A stretch of 64,000 nucleotides of DNA from RUG695 sp050943135 (lineage in GTDB: Bacteria > Planctomycetota > Planctomycetia > Pirellulales > Thermoguttaceae): positions 62,001-126,000 of the forward strand of contig JBMNOP010000005.1 of the NCBI GenBank assembly GCA_050943135.1, in the 5' to 3' direction. The position numbers and the translations under genes were made by a program. Each line of letters begins with the position of its first letter. Position 1 is the first letter of the stretch. Under the pieces are notes generated by a model, which saw only the letters and a list, made by a program, of their open reading frames with translations, was not told the DNA's origin and ran no database searches. Shown in pieces: positions 8,765 to 16,987 of the stretch.

Positions 8765-10600
8765 TCAAAGGGCGTTCTGCTTTTGAATCAGATGTTCGCT
8801 CACTTCAAGCGCCCGCGCCAGACAGATGTCCGAAATCGCGGAGACGGGTTGAACACCCTCGTTTTGGGTCTCTTCGAGCGAAACGGCCCTGGCCGCTTCG
8901 GGGCGGGCCACAGCGTAAGCACCCGAAATGTCGATATCGGGGATCACGCCGACACCGCTGTAAGAACGGCCGCGGGGCGAATAGAATTTTTCGGTGGTCA
9001 GACGAAGCCCGGCAACCAGAGTGTTGCTCCGGGTACTTGCCAGTTGGATAATGACCTGCACGGTTCCTTTCCCAAAGCTGGGTGTCCCGACCACGGTGCC
9101 CCTCCCATTCTCCTGGATCGCTCCAGCGAAGATTTCGGCCGCGCTGGCGCTGTTCTCGTCCAAAAGGAGAATGAGGGGGACACTACAGAGCACGCTGTTG
9201 TCGGCGGTTTCGGTCTGGTCGTTTGTCCGTCCCTTAGTTCGGACGATCGTGCCGGAATCCAGGAATATGTCGGAAAGCTCAACCGCTTTGTCGAGAAGAC
9301 CTCCCGGATTGTTTCGCAGATCGATGATCAGGCAGTCGAGTCCATGGCGATTGAATTGGTCAAGAACGCTTTTCACTTCGTTAACGGTTGTTTTCTGGAA
9401 GGCGTTGATCCGGAAAAATCCGACTTTCCGCTGATCGGCGACGGGAAGGTATTTTACCTCCTCGATACTCGGAATATCGAAACTTTTCCGCAGAACAGTG
9501 ATTTGACGGGGGGCCCCCCCGGGCGACTGGACAAGAAGCCTCACTTCGGTTCCCTCTTGTCCCTGAAGGAGCGTTCCCGCTTCTTCGGGAGAGTTCTCTT
9601 CGACGACGGGACGGTCATCGATTTTGAGAACCAAGTCGCCGCTGGCCAGACCGGCGTTGGCGGCGGGGCTCTTAGGAATGACCTTGGAAATCAGAAGGGC
9701 GTTATTCTGCCATTTCGATTCGATGTAGACGCCGAGTCCGATGAAATGCCCATCGATCATCGAGTAAATATCGTTGATCTGTCCACCGGTCAGGTAGGCG
9801 GAACACGCGTCGAGTGAGTTGACCATTCCACAAAGGATCTCCATCAAGACCGAAATCCCAGAGATGTTAATGTTCCGCTGAACCGACTCGGCAATATGGA
9901 GCATTCGCTCGAGAAGCTCTTCGCGCGAGGTGATATCCCATTGTGCGGCATACTGAATCAGGGCGTCACCATACTGCGGCAGGCGGGCGTCATATTCGAC
10001 CGGAACCCGGTTCTGGCGCAGAAATTCATTTTCGGTCAAGGCGATTTTGAGCGAAACCATCCCCAGTCGGAAAAGTGTATTCCAATTGGGCGCGTCAACG
10101 TACCAGATCTGAATATTTTTCAGCACGTCTTCGCAGAGGGACATAACCTCTTCCTTATCAGTGGTCGCCAGAAACCGACAGAACGAGATGTCACGATAGC
10201 GATTTTCAACTTCGAGATGGGCACGGCTGAAAAGATACGCGTGATGGAAATCTCCGTTTTCGGGATGTTTTCTGAGCGCTTTCTCGTAGTGGAGCTTGGC
10301 ATCCTGCCAGTTCCCCTCGGCCATGAGAGATCTTCCCCGGTCATCAAGAGCGACGGCCTCGTCTTCCAAGGAGATGAGTTTCGCGCCGGAAGAACCGGGA
10401 TTCTTGTTTTCGACTCGAAAAGCGTCATCGCGCGGGGCCGCGTCGTTAGATCTGTCCCGAACGGAAACCCCTCGGAACGAACGAGGTGGGGCATTCTGAG
10501 CCGAGGCGCAGCTCGATGCATCGAATCGGGGGAGAGAAATCGCAAAGAAAAGGCCTATTGCAGCGCAACCGAGCGCCAATGATGATTTATTCATATCCAT
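8765..10600 (-). CDS. S41 (CtpA/Tsp-type) carboxy-terminal processing protease with PDZ domain
   Basis: Periplasmic serine protease, 611 residues. An N-terminal hydrophobic segment (6-23) looks like a signal peptide or anchor. Residues 85-130 resemble one or two TPR-like helices (GRSLMAEGNWQDAKLHYEKAL). A PDZ domain spans about 288-370 (GLGVYIESKW...SPAANAGLASGDLVLKIDD). The S41 core follows, with LIIDLRNNPGG near 425 and the catalytic pair S486 (NSASAAE) and K511 (SFGKGTVQ), 25 residues apart as in plant D1 protease. The start has no obvious ribosome binding site; the second ATG two codons in is equally possible. The long divergent intergenic region upstream must hold its promoter. Confidence 0.9.
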   Translation of the reverse strand: MDMNKSSLALGCAAIGLFFAISLPRFDASSCASAQNAPPRSFRGVSVRDRSNDAAPRDDAFRVENKNPGSSGAKLISLEDEAVALDDRGRSLMAEGNWQDAKLHYEKALRKHPENGDFHHAYLFSRAHLEVENRYRDISFCRFLATTDKEEVMSLCEDVLKNIQIWYVDAPNWNTLFRLGMVSLKIALTENEFLRQNRVPVEYDARLPQYGDALIQYAAQWDITSREELLERMLHIAESVQRNINISGISVLMEILCGMVNSLDACSAYLTGGQINDIYSMIDGHFIGLGVYIESKWQNNALLISKVIPKSPAANAGLASGDLVLKIDDRPVVEENSPEEAGTLLQGQEGTEVRLLVQSPGGAPRQITVLRKSFDIPSIEEVKYLPVADQRKVGFFRINAFQKTTVNEVKSVLDQFNRHGLDCLIIDLRNNPGGLLDKAVELSDIFLDSGTIVRTKGRTNDQTETADNSVLCSVPLILLLDENSASAAEIFAGAIQENGRGTVVGTPSFGKGTVQVIIQLASTRSNTLVAGLRLTTEKFYSPRGRSYSGVGVIPDIDISGAYAVARPEAARAVSLEETQNEGVQPVSAISDICLARALEVSEHLIQKQNAL

Positions 10601-11258
10601 ATCAAATCACTGAATCTCTACTTGCTCGATCCTCCCCGAGGGGAACGACGCGGAGCGCCGAAACCGACACCCTACTCCAAGGCGTTAGATAAAATCGCCT
10701 GGAATGCGGGTTGCTTTGAGTGATTAGAGGGAAAGTTCGTGACGAAACGAAAATAACGGACAGGACAATCCAGTTGGATAAAAAGGTTTGATTGTAACGG
10801 GTCTGCGGGTTTTTTCCATTTACCGGCTTGAATCGAATTTGGGGACGAATTTGCCGAGATAAATCGTACAGTTTGGCTCTTTTTACTGCCTTGACATCGC
10901 CGAGCCGGTTCGAATGGAAATTTTGCGGGAAGTCTGTTTTTTTATGTCCGTTCCTCAAGAGAAAGGACGGGTTATTCCGATATTCCCAAAACCAGGTCCT
11001 GTTCCGGTTGAATGGGTTGTACCCGCTCTACGGAACGGACCGGGAATATGAACCGGTTGCTTTTATGGAGAATTTCGGCGTCACGGAGAGGCCGAACAAT
11101 CGGTTCGGAGCGGGAAAAAGGGAGATTTCCCCCGTCGATCAAAGACCTATATGTTTTCGGTTGTTTTTTGCAGGGGACAAGCGAAGGCTGCGGTTTAAGG
11201 TGATCCGGTCGAGCGTTTTCGATTTTTTCCCTCAATGGTAAAAAGGAGTGTTTGCCTT
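10601..11258. other. Long divergent intergenic region (658 bp), no convincing gene
   Basis: Lies between the S41 protease (leftward) and the cysteine-rich gene (rightward) and must hold both promoters. Open frames here lack ribosome binding sites and family features. A TTGACA occurs at 10891-10896 without a good -10 at the right distance. The only clear structure is the inverted repeat at 10980-11049, annotated separately, plus an imperfect GTCC...GGAC stem at about 10947-10969. No tRNA, SRP RNA, tmRNA or RNase P RNA hallmark was recognised. Confidence 0.6.
10980..11049 (+). ncRNA. Candidate structured RNA (branched inverted repeat)
   Basis: A 70-base stretch folds on itself. ATATTCCC at 10980-10987 pairs with GGGAATAT at 11042-11049. 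GGTCC plus GTTCCG at 10995-11006 (one bulged T) pairs with CGGAACGGACC at 11031-11041. GGGT/ACCC at 11014-11024 closes an inner hairpin with a three-base loop. The 5' arm has a seven-base bulge. It is not followed by a T-run, so a simple terminator is unlikely. It could be a cis-regulatory leader of the cysteine-rich gene 210 bases downstream, a small RNA, or a DNA operator. Strand is assigned by the downstream gene only. Confidence 0.4.
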
Positions 11259-12065
11259 ATGAAAACCCGAACGTTAGTTCTCGGTCTCGCGGCAGTTGTC
11301 CTTATGGGGATGCGTGTCAACGCCCAAACGCCCGCGACCGCAGATCCGGTTCAGGCTCCGGCCTGTACCACCTGCGGCGCTCCGGTTGCGCAAGACACCT
11401 GTACGGTCTGTGTCGCGAAACCCTGTGATCTTTTCAGGGGGCTGAAAACCCTGGCGGCGTGCCGCGCCTGTGCTATTCCGCAATGTAGCGCCTGCGCGGC
11501 CCCCAACATCCCGGCTCCGGCCCCCGTCGCCTGCGCCACATCCGACGCTCCCGCCCCGTCATGCGACACCTGTGCCGCATCCGACATCCCGGTTCCGCCT
11601 TGCGTGACTTGCGCTCCGGCGATTCCGGCTTGCACCGTTTGTGCAAGCCCGATCCCCGAACCGACGTGCGAAACCAGCGGTGCCGCCGATTGTTCCGTCT
11701 GTGAAGAACCTGCGGCTTGTCCTCCCGGACCGATCGTCAGTCTTGGTGCTGCCGCCTGCGGTACCGTTACTGCGCTGAGAGGATCGGTTTGCGGTGTTCG
11801 GAGCATGGTCTCCGGTCTGTTCGGAGCCCTAGCCGAAGTTACCGCGCCTCGTTGCGGTACCTGTTGCGTCCCATGCACGACTTGTGAACCTTGCGGTCAG
11901 CCGACTTGTGCAACCTGTGGCGCTCCGGTGGAAACTGCCCCGGCACCCGCGCCCGAAGCGAAATCGGCTCCTGTTACGACGACGGTGACTGCCGTGACCA
12001 CAGCCGTTCCGGTGATTGTACCGAGGACGGCTTCGCTTCCCGAAAGCCCGACGTTTGCCGATTGA
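11259..12065 (+). CDS. Secreted cysteine-rich protein with repeated CxxC motifs
   Basis: I recognise no family. 268 residues with a clear Sec signal peptide (MKTRTLVLGLAAVVLMGMRVNA, cut near residue 22). The mature part holds about 30 cysteines, mostly as CxxC pairs (CTTC, CTVC, CRAC, CSAC, CDTC, CVTC and others), in a proline/alanine-rich background. Loose repeats have the form APxCxTCAxP. Only a central patch (about 165-205) has few cysteines. The C-terminal 45 residues are Pro/Ala/Thr/Val rich without cysteine. The start at 11259 is fixed by AAGGAG 11 bases upstream; an in-frame ATG at 11235 lies before that site. A strong terminator follows. Possible roles are a disulfide-linked cell-surface component or a metal binder; neither is shown. 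Confidence 0.7.
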   Translation: MKTRTLVLGLAAVVLMGMRVNAQTPATADPVQAPACTTCGAPVAQDTCTVCVAKPCDLFRGLKTLAACRACAIPQCSACAAPNIPAPAPVACATSDAPAPSCDTCAASDIPVPPCVTCAPAIPACTVCASPIPEPTCETSGAADCSVCEEPAACPPGPIVSLGAAACGTVTALRGSVCGVRSMVSGLFGALAEVTAPRCGTCCVPCTTCEPCGQPTCATCGAPVETAPAPAPEAKSAPVTTTVTAVTTAVPVIVPRTASLPESPTFAD

Positions 12066-12108
12066 GCGTTACGGGTTTCACCCCGTAAAAAGTAAATTTC
12101 TTTCTTCC

Positions 12109-12143
12109 GAGGGCCGCACGGCATCTGCCGTGCGGCCCTCTTT
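12109..12143 (+). terminator. Rho-independent terminator of the cysteine-rich gene
   Basis: A perfect 15-bp GC-rich stem (12109-12123 with 12126-12140), a two-base loop, then TTTC. It lies 43 bases after the stop codon. Confidence 0.85.
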
Positions 12144-12344
12144 CATGGGACCGTCAAAGGCGGTTTTCCGCATTCAGTTTTTATCCGCAATCTCAGAGGC
12201 TGGTAACCTCATCCTGTGTTTCCGTAGAGAGTTGTCTCCCCCTTAATCGAGAGAGTCCGACAGAGCGATCGTCGATGAGCGATGGGTGTCGGCCCTTTCA
12301 TAGGCCGAGAGAACATTTCCTATGTAAAGCATAGAGGTAAACCA

Positions 12345-12512
12345 ATGACGAAAAGTAAACCCCTGAATCCGGTTTGCATCGAAATTCCGTGCCTCTTCCC
12401 TTTCCTCCCCGGTACCATCGTGGTATTTTATTCGGAGGGAACCGGAACTCAGGTTCCTTGGTGGATAGCACCATCTCTGCTTTACCGCCATTTCCGAAAA
12501 CTCGGAAAATAG
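12345..12512 (+). pseudogene. Decayed copy 1 of the small membrane-protein family
   Basis: 55 codons from an ATG preceded by the same AGAGGTA block as the intact copy. The product starts MTKSKPLNPV against MAKSKYLDLI in the intact copy, and the CPFLYLLG segment is recognisable as CLFPFLPG. The shared PWW motif (VPWWIAP against HPWWHIV) comes just before the frame diverges and stops at 12512. The two membrane helices that should follow are missing. It is read as a truncated remnant; a functional short peptide cannot be excluded. Confidence 0.55.
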
Positions 12513-12562
12513 GTGGTCCGAAAGAAAATCGAAAAATTTTTATCGACCCTTCTCCTCCTATT

Positions 12563-12579
12563 GAAATCGTTACGATTTC
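12563..12579. promoter_or_regulatory. Perfect 7-bp palindrome
   Basis: GAAATCG, three-base loop TTA, CGATTTC, about 130 bases upstream of the intact membrane-protein gene. It has the form of an operator or a small hairpin. No regulator is known, so function is open. Confidence 0.25.
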
Positions 12580-12711
12580 GACCTATTATCGGGGCTCGTA
12601 GAGGGGGGAATTTCTTTAGAAATCGAAAACTCAACCATCATCTCAGAGGCCGGTAACCTTGATCTCGCGATCCCCGCTGTATGTTTCAGAGAAAAAGTTA
12701 GAGGTACCGCT

Positions 12712-13062
12712 ATGGCGAAAAGCAAATACCTGGACCTGATTCCGATGATCACCGGAATCATGTGCCCCTTCCTCTACCTCCTCGGTATCAAGGGAGCATT
12801 TATCATGGAAGGAGGAATATATCATCCCTGGTGGCATATTGTGCTGGCCGGGTTTGCGCCGATCGGCATTTTATTGTCGGGCCCGGTCGGATTCATTTCG
12901 GTGTTGGCCCTTTTGGTCAGGAGCAGAAAAGGATTTCAACGGAACGCATCTTCTGTATTAAAGTTTTTGTTCTTGCTGTTGTTACTGATCATGAACTGCT
13001 GCATTATTCTTCCGGTTAATTATTTTCTACACGAAACCGTGAATTACTTGCTGTTTAGTTGA
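12712..13062 (+). CDS. Small integral membrane protein (intact copy 2 of a tandem family)
   Basis: 116 residues, no family recognised. Three hydrophobic segments are visible: about 8-28 (LIPMITGIMCPFLYLLGIKGA), 42-69 (IVLAGFAPIGILLSGPVGFI into VLALL) and 83-105 (VLKFLFLLLLLIMNCCIILPV), separated by a short RSRKGFQR positive loop that should face the cytoplasm. The ATG is preceded by AGAGGTACCGCT, a fair ribosome binding site. It is flanked by truncated relatives on both sides, so it is the surviving full-length member. No neighbour suggests a function. Confidence 0.6.
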   Translation: MAKSKYLDLIPMITGIMCPFLYLLGIKGAFIMEGGIYHPWWHIVLAGFAPIGILLSGPVGFISVLALLVRSRKGFQRNASSVLKFLFLLLLLIMNCCIILPVNYFLHETVNYLLFS

Positions 13063-13104
13063 TCCGGTTTTTCCTCTCGCTCAAGCAGGCAGGGTTTATT
13101 TAGG

Positions 13105-13320
13105 GTGAAAGGAGGACTCCTTTCCCGGTGGCATATTACACCAACCGGCATTTTATTGTCGGGCCCGGCCGGATTCGTTTCGGTGTTGGCCCTTTTGGTC
13201 AGGAGCAGAAAAGGATTTCAACAGACCGTATTTTCTGTGTTGGAGTTTTTGTTTTTGCTGTTGTTACCGGTCATAAACTGCCACATCATTACACCGGTTT
13301 ATCTATTTTTGTTATCGCAA
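13105..13320 (+). pseudogene. Decayed copy 3 of the small membrane-protein family
   Basis: From a GTG at 13105 the frame gives MKGGLLSRWHITPTGILLSG, matching the intact copy from its residue 26 on, with an in-frame loss of five residues. GFVSVLALLVRSRKGFQ and the final helix (LEFLFLLLLPVINCHIITPV) are well kept. The first membrane helix is absent. After about 13320 the frame runs on to 13608 in sequence unrelated to the intact copy, so the 3' end has been replaced. Most likely a pseudogene. Confidence 0.55.
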
Positions 13321-13538
13321 AATTGCAAAGCATTGACCGTATGGTTTATACAGTCTCTTCACCCCGGTTGGATATCTGCTCGGGTGGTTGTCGGGATGAT
13401 CCCCATTTTCTGTCCAGGAAAACCGGACCACCTTGCCCGACTCTTACAAGTTCGATCGGAGAAAATTCCCCGTCGGGGAACGCCCATGACTTCCGAGGAG
13501 ATTGGTTGGGGAATAAAGCTGCGGTCCCCGCCTACGAT

Positions 13539-13564
13539 GCCTTTCCGTCGAGTGACGGAAAGGC
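13539..13564 (-). terminator. Stem-loop downstream of the fabZ-like gene
   Basis: A perfect 11-bp stem (13539-13549 with 13554-13564) and a four-base loop, 20 bases beyond the stop of the last gene of the leftward operon. There is no T-run on either strand, so it may be an RNA 3'-end stabiliser or a Rho-type end rather than a classical terminator. Confidence 0.5.
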
Positions 13565-13583
13565 GGAAAACGCGTGGGGTGTG

Positions 13584-14057
13584 TCAGGATTCAGGAGACT
13601 CGGTATAGGTACAGGCGAATTTGAAACGGGCAACGAGCGCGCCTCCGGAGGTGATCTTCGCCGTTAAAAAGTAGACGCGCGCCATCTTTTCTTTGAGGAG
13701 TACTTCGCATTCTATGACATCACCGGGGCCGACGCTCTTTTTGAACTTGACTTCGTCGAGACGCCCGACGACCGGGAGAAATTTCTTTCCGACGTTTTCG
13801 GGGGCTTGGGTTAGTTCGGCGCTGGTAAGGGCGGCAAGATAGACCGCCCCCGCTTGCATTGCCGATTCGCAGAGAATGACCCCGGGGACGATCGGTCGGT
13901 CGGGGTAATGCCCCCGGAAGAAGAATTCGTCTTCTTTAAAACGGTAGGCGGTGACGATTTCCGCTTCCGTCCATTCGAGAATCTTGTCGACGAAAAGGAA
14001 CGGAGGGCGGTGGGGGATCAAATCGAGAATTGTTTGTTTGCTGTACTTTGACATCAT
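13584..14057 (-). CDS. FabZ-like (3R)-hydroxyacyl-ACP dehydratase
   Basis: Hot-dog fold dehydratase that removes water from 3-hydroxyacyl-ACP to give trans-2-enoyl-ACP. 157 residues. IPHRPPFLFVDKI (14-26) is the FabZ start, and GHYPDRPIVPGVILCESAMQ carries the catalytic histidine H50 and E64. It starts directly after the stop of the upstream oxidoreductase gene, with AGAGGAA as ribosome binding site, and ends the operon. Its placement with a ketosynthase, an acyl carrier protein and two CrtI-like oxidoreductases argues for a dedicated acyl pathway rather than housekeeping fatty acid synthesis. Chain length and product are unknown. Confidence 0.88.
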   Translation of the reverse strand: MMSKYSKQTILDLIPHRPPFLFVDKILEWTEAEIVTAYRFKEDEFFFRGHYPDRPIVPGVILCESAMQAGAVYLAALTSAELTQAPENVGKKFLPVVGRLDEVKFKKSVGPGDVIECEVLLKEKMARVYFLTAKITSGGALVARFKFACTYTESPES

Positions 14058-15551
14058 TCATTCCTCTCGGTTTTGTGTCAAAAACGCTTCGGCATCGTTT
14101 GCGGCGATCATACCGTAATTGACGGCGCCGAGCCATCCGGACATGATAATGCCGACACTCCCGGCGTGAAAAAGTCCGGCCACATTCTTGTGAAGGGAGC
14201 GGCTGACCGCCAGCCCCTCGTACTTCGTACCGAAACTCGCACCCCCCCAGTGGGCGGTGTAGTCTTTAAAGGTTCGGGGGGTTGCCGCGTCGACATAGGC
14301 AAGCTTTTCGCGAATCCCCGGAACATATTTTTCGAGGGAATCTAGGGTGGTTTCGATCAGCTGCTCTTTGGCGGCGCGATAATCAGCATCGGAAAGAAAA
14401 CCCCAGTCTTCGTAGCGGGCATTGGCGCTCGCCACGATGTAGTGGCGATCGGTTCCCGGGCGGGTTTTGGGATAATAAAACGAATAGGTGCGGCTGGTGA
14501 TCTCCTTCGAAAGAAGAAGCTTCGCATCGAATTCCGGAGCAACCGAGGTGAAGAGGAGGTCACCGCATCTATCGGCGTCGAGTGCCTCTTCCGGCTTGAT
14601 CGCCATATAGACTTGGGTACTCGAATTGTTGAGCCGAACCTTTTTCGCTTCAGCAATAAACGCGTCGTCAAACTTTTCTTCCCCGACCAGGTCAAAGATC
14701 GTGCCGAGCAGGTTTCCGTTCGAGAGGACGGCACGGGCGCGAATCGTCTTGCCGAGAAGTGGAGAGCGAGGGAACGGTTTGCCGTCGAGTTCGGGCGGAT
14801 TGACGGCCGGAGGATTGTCGGCGATTCGCACCCCGGCGACTTTTCCCCGCTCAACCAATATCTTTTCAACCGGGGCACTTGTGGCGATATCGACCCCGTT
14901 TTTCCTCATCTCGGCACGCAACATCGAGACGAACAGATCGGTTCCCCCTTGGAAGGTATAAACCCCTTTCGACATAAAGTTCGAAAAAACGATCCCGTAG
15001 GTGAGCGCAGGGTCTTCAAGGGTCGAGCCGTTGGCGTAGGTGATCGGTTCCATCAAGAGCCGAACCACGTCGGGCCGGTTCGGGAAGAATCGGTCGAACA
15101 GCTCGCGCGTGGTCATTTGATCGCTGTCGTAGTGGGTCAGGTCACGTGCGGTATCGAAAAAGGCCTTAACCGTTTCGGTTGGAATGCCGAAACGCTCGAT
15201 CAGAAGGCGGGTGAAATCGTCGCGGTTAAAAGTGGTCGTCAGAGAGAACTGCGGGTTGTCGAACTTGATCGAAGGCAGTTGCACGATGCGATCGGCGATC
15301 TCTTTGTTCCAGTAGCGCCGACAGCTCTTGATCATGCCGACCGGGAAGCCGTGCAAAGAGACATCGAAAATATGCCGGTCCTTACCGCGCAGGAACCAGG
15401 TGGCCAACCCCCCGAGTTTGTAATGGCGTTCGAGGAGGAGAACCTTCTGTCCGTCCCGCGCCAAAACATTCGCCGCCGTCATACCGGCCAGTCCGGCACC
15501 GATGACGATGATATCGTAGTTGTCGGAGTATTTGGATACGTTCCCGTCCAT
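14058..15551 (-). CDS. CrtI/phytoene-desaturase-like FAD oxidoreductase (2nd copy in operon)
   Basis: 497-residue flavoprotein of the carotenoid desaturase/isomerase superfamily. The FAD-binding Rossmann motif is YDIIVIGAGLAGMTAANVLA (12-31), followed by LLLERHYKLGGLA. The C-terminal FAD motif is AGLFHAGSVGIIMSGWLGAV. The middle (FQGGTDLFVSMLRAEMRKNG) matches the substrate/FAD segment of this family. No phytoene synthase or other carotenoid gene is nearby. The gene lies 17 bases after its paralogue and ends where the fabZ-like gene starts. It may desaturate, saturate or isomerise an ACP-bound or released acyl chain; the substrate is inference. The two paralogues are clearly diverged, so they probably do different steps. 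Confidence 0.82.
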   Translation of the reverse strand: MDGNVSKYSDNYDIIVIGAGLAGMTAANVLARDGQKVLLLERHYKLGGLATWFLRGKDRHIFDVSLHGFPVGMIKSCRRYWNKEIADRIVQLPSIKFDNPQFSLTTTFNRDDFTRLLIERFGIPTETVKAFFDTARDLTHYDSDQMTTRELFDRFFPNRPDVVRLLMEPITYANGSTLEDPALTYGIVFSNFMSKGVYTFQGGTDLFVSMLRAEMRKNGVDIATSAPVEKILVERGKVAGVRIADNPPAVNPPELDGKPFPRSPLLGKTIRARAVLSNGNLLGTIFDLVGEEKFDDAFIAEAKKVRLNNSSTQVYMAIKPEEALDADRCGDLLFTSVAPEFDAKLLLSKEITSRTYSFYYPKTRPGTDRHYIVASANARYEDWGFLSDADYRAAKEQLIETTLDSLEKYVPGIREKLAYVDAATPRTFKDYTAHWGGASFGTKYEGLAVSRSLHKNVAGLFHAGSVGIIMSGWLGAVNYGMIAANDAEAFLTQNREE

Positions 15552-15568
15552 AAAAACTCTCGTGGATT

Positions 15569-16960
15569 CTATTTTGCCAGCAGGTACCGGTTGGCAATGG
15601 TGATCCCGCTAACGATCGCCCCGACGATCCCGACCAGTCCCTGATCAGTGCCGCAGACATAAAGGTTATTCAGCGGGGTCAGCCCGTCGTATTTCTTGTC
15701 GGCAGCCCCATAGATGGCGCCCCCATCTTTCCCCGTATATTTCGTGACCGTTAGTGGTGTGAACATGTCGGTCTCGATAATGTTGCTACGAAAATCGGGA
15801 ATGAAACGTACCGCCGAACCAATCAGTTGATCGTAACAGCGGAGTTTTTCCAGGTAATACCGCTCTTCTCCGAGTTCGGCCCATCGGTCGAAATTGGCCA
15901 GTGCGGTGATCCGAATCTGACCTTCCCCGAGTGGTTTTCCATAATCGAAATTGTTTGGCGAGCAGATGACACCGCTGCGCAGGTCGACCAATGAGTTCGG
16001 TTTCTTGTAGGTCATCGACTCGGAATCGTTAAAGAAGAGGATCGTTTTGAGATGCCCCAGACGCTTCGGGGTGCGATCGAGAATGCTGATCGTTTCGACA
16101 AAGGAAAGTTTACCAGGTGCCAACTCCTTTTCCGGTCCTTTCAGTCCACAGAGACGCATCGTCTCTCGCCAGCCGGCCGAAGACAAAAAATACTTGGCAC
16201 GCACTTCGGTCCCGTCTTCCAGAATCAACTTCGAAGCACGTCCGCTTTTCGAGAGGATCTCCTTGACCGACGAGCGGAGCCGGAGTTCACCCCCGAGTGC
16301 CTTGAACTTTTTCAGGAGCTTCGTCAGGATATGCCGGATCCCTCCGTAGGGACGGGCAAGTCCTTCGAGGAAAATCGACCGGAACATGATACAGAATTGC
16401 CCGAACTCCATATCGGATTCCCGCGCGCCGCCGTAGAAGAAGATGGGGCAGAAGAGCATATTGACTAAGAGCGGATCGGTCAGGTGAGAACAAACGAACT
16501 CCTTGGCCGAGCCACCCGACTCTCCCAAGCCGAGCTGGTCGTAGCCGACCAGCTCGGAAACCATCTTGCGGAATCGGTCGATTTGAGACGGAAACTTTTC
16601 GGCTATCTGCGACTCGAGAAGATCGAAACGGTTCGAAAATTCGAGTGTAATTCCGGGAAAGGCAATTGCGGAACCGAGTTGTGGTATTAACCCGAGTTCG
16701 TCCCACGAAAGACGCAGATGACGTAACATACGGGAAAGCGGACCGTACCGTGTCCCTTTGGGTGCGTAGTTGGTCATGGCATGGAGACCGACATCAAAGT
16801 TACGTCCCTTTTGCCTGTAGAAGGAGTTGAGCCCCCCGGGAACGGTATGCCGTTCCAAGATACAGACACGCCTATCGTATTGCGCCAGCCTGATTCCAGC
16901 GGCCAGGCCGGACATGCCGGCCCCGATGATCACGGTATCGTATGTGTTCTCTTCGCCCAT
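15569..16960 (-). CDS. CrtI/phytoene-desaturase-like FAD oxidoreductase (1st copy in operon)
   Basis: 463-residue flavoprotein. The dinucleotide motif YDTVIIGAGMSGLAAGIRLA (7-26) and ILERHTVPGGLNS open the FAD domain; the C-terminal LYVCGTDQGLVGIVGAIVSG closes it. RPYGGIRHILTKLLKKFKALGGE is the conserved mid-segment. AGGAG about 10 bases before the ATG supports the start. It lies 27 bases downstream of the acyl carrier protein gene. Similar pairs of CrtI-like genes next to ketosynthase/ACP/FabZ genes have been discussed for ladderane lipid synthesis in anammox planctomycetes. Whether this protein is related in function is not shown. Confidence 0.82.
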   Translation of the reverse strand: MGEENTYDTVIIGAGMSGLAAGIRLAQYDRRVCILERHTVPGGLNSFYRQKGRNFDVGLHAMTNYAPKGTRYGPLSRMLRHLRLSWDELGLIPQLGSAIAFPGITLEFSNRFDLLESQIAEKFPSQIDRFRKMVSELVGYDQLGLGESGGSAKEFVCSHLTDPLLVNMLFCPIFFYGGARESDMEFGQFCIMFRSIFLEGLARPYGGIRHILTKLLKKFKALGGELRLRSSVKEILSKSGRASKLILEDGTEVRAKYFLSSAGWRETMRLCGLKGPEKELAPGKLSFVETISILDRTPKRLGHLKTILFFNDSESMTYKKPNSLVDLRSGVICSPNNFDYGKPLGEGQIRITALANFDRWAELGEERYYLEKLRCYDQLIGSAVRFIPDFRSNIIETDMFTPLTVTKYTGKDGGAIYGAADKKYDGLTPLNNLYVCGTDQGLVGIVGAIVSGITIANRYLLAK

Positions 16961-16987
16961 CGACAGCGGCTCCTGCTTGCCCGAGAG

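Larger units (their letters stand above)
12190..13320 (+). repeat. Tandem three-copy region of a small membrane-protein gene
   Basis: Three related units lie head to tail. Units 1 and 2 share an upstream block (TCTCAGAGGC-y-GGTAACCT at 12191 and again at 12641) and the gene start (ATGrCGAAAAGyAAA at 12345 and 12712). Units 2 and 3 share a block covering CGGCATTTTATTGTCGGGCC through the last membrane helix (12859-13015 and 13147-13300). Unit 1 has lost its 3' half, unit 3 its 5' part. Spacing of the shared upstream block is 450 bases. Confidence 0.75.

Noticed and set aside
10602..11235. Several open frames on both strands in the intergenic region before the cysteine-rich gene
   Set aside because: No ribosome binding sites and no protein-like composition; the long inverted repeat runs through them.
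14442..15644. 400-residue rightward open frame opposite the CrtI-like gene
   Set aside because: Shadow of the real leftward gene, whose FAD motifs and operon context are clear.
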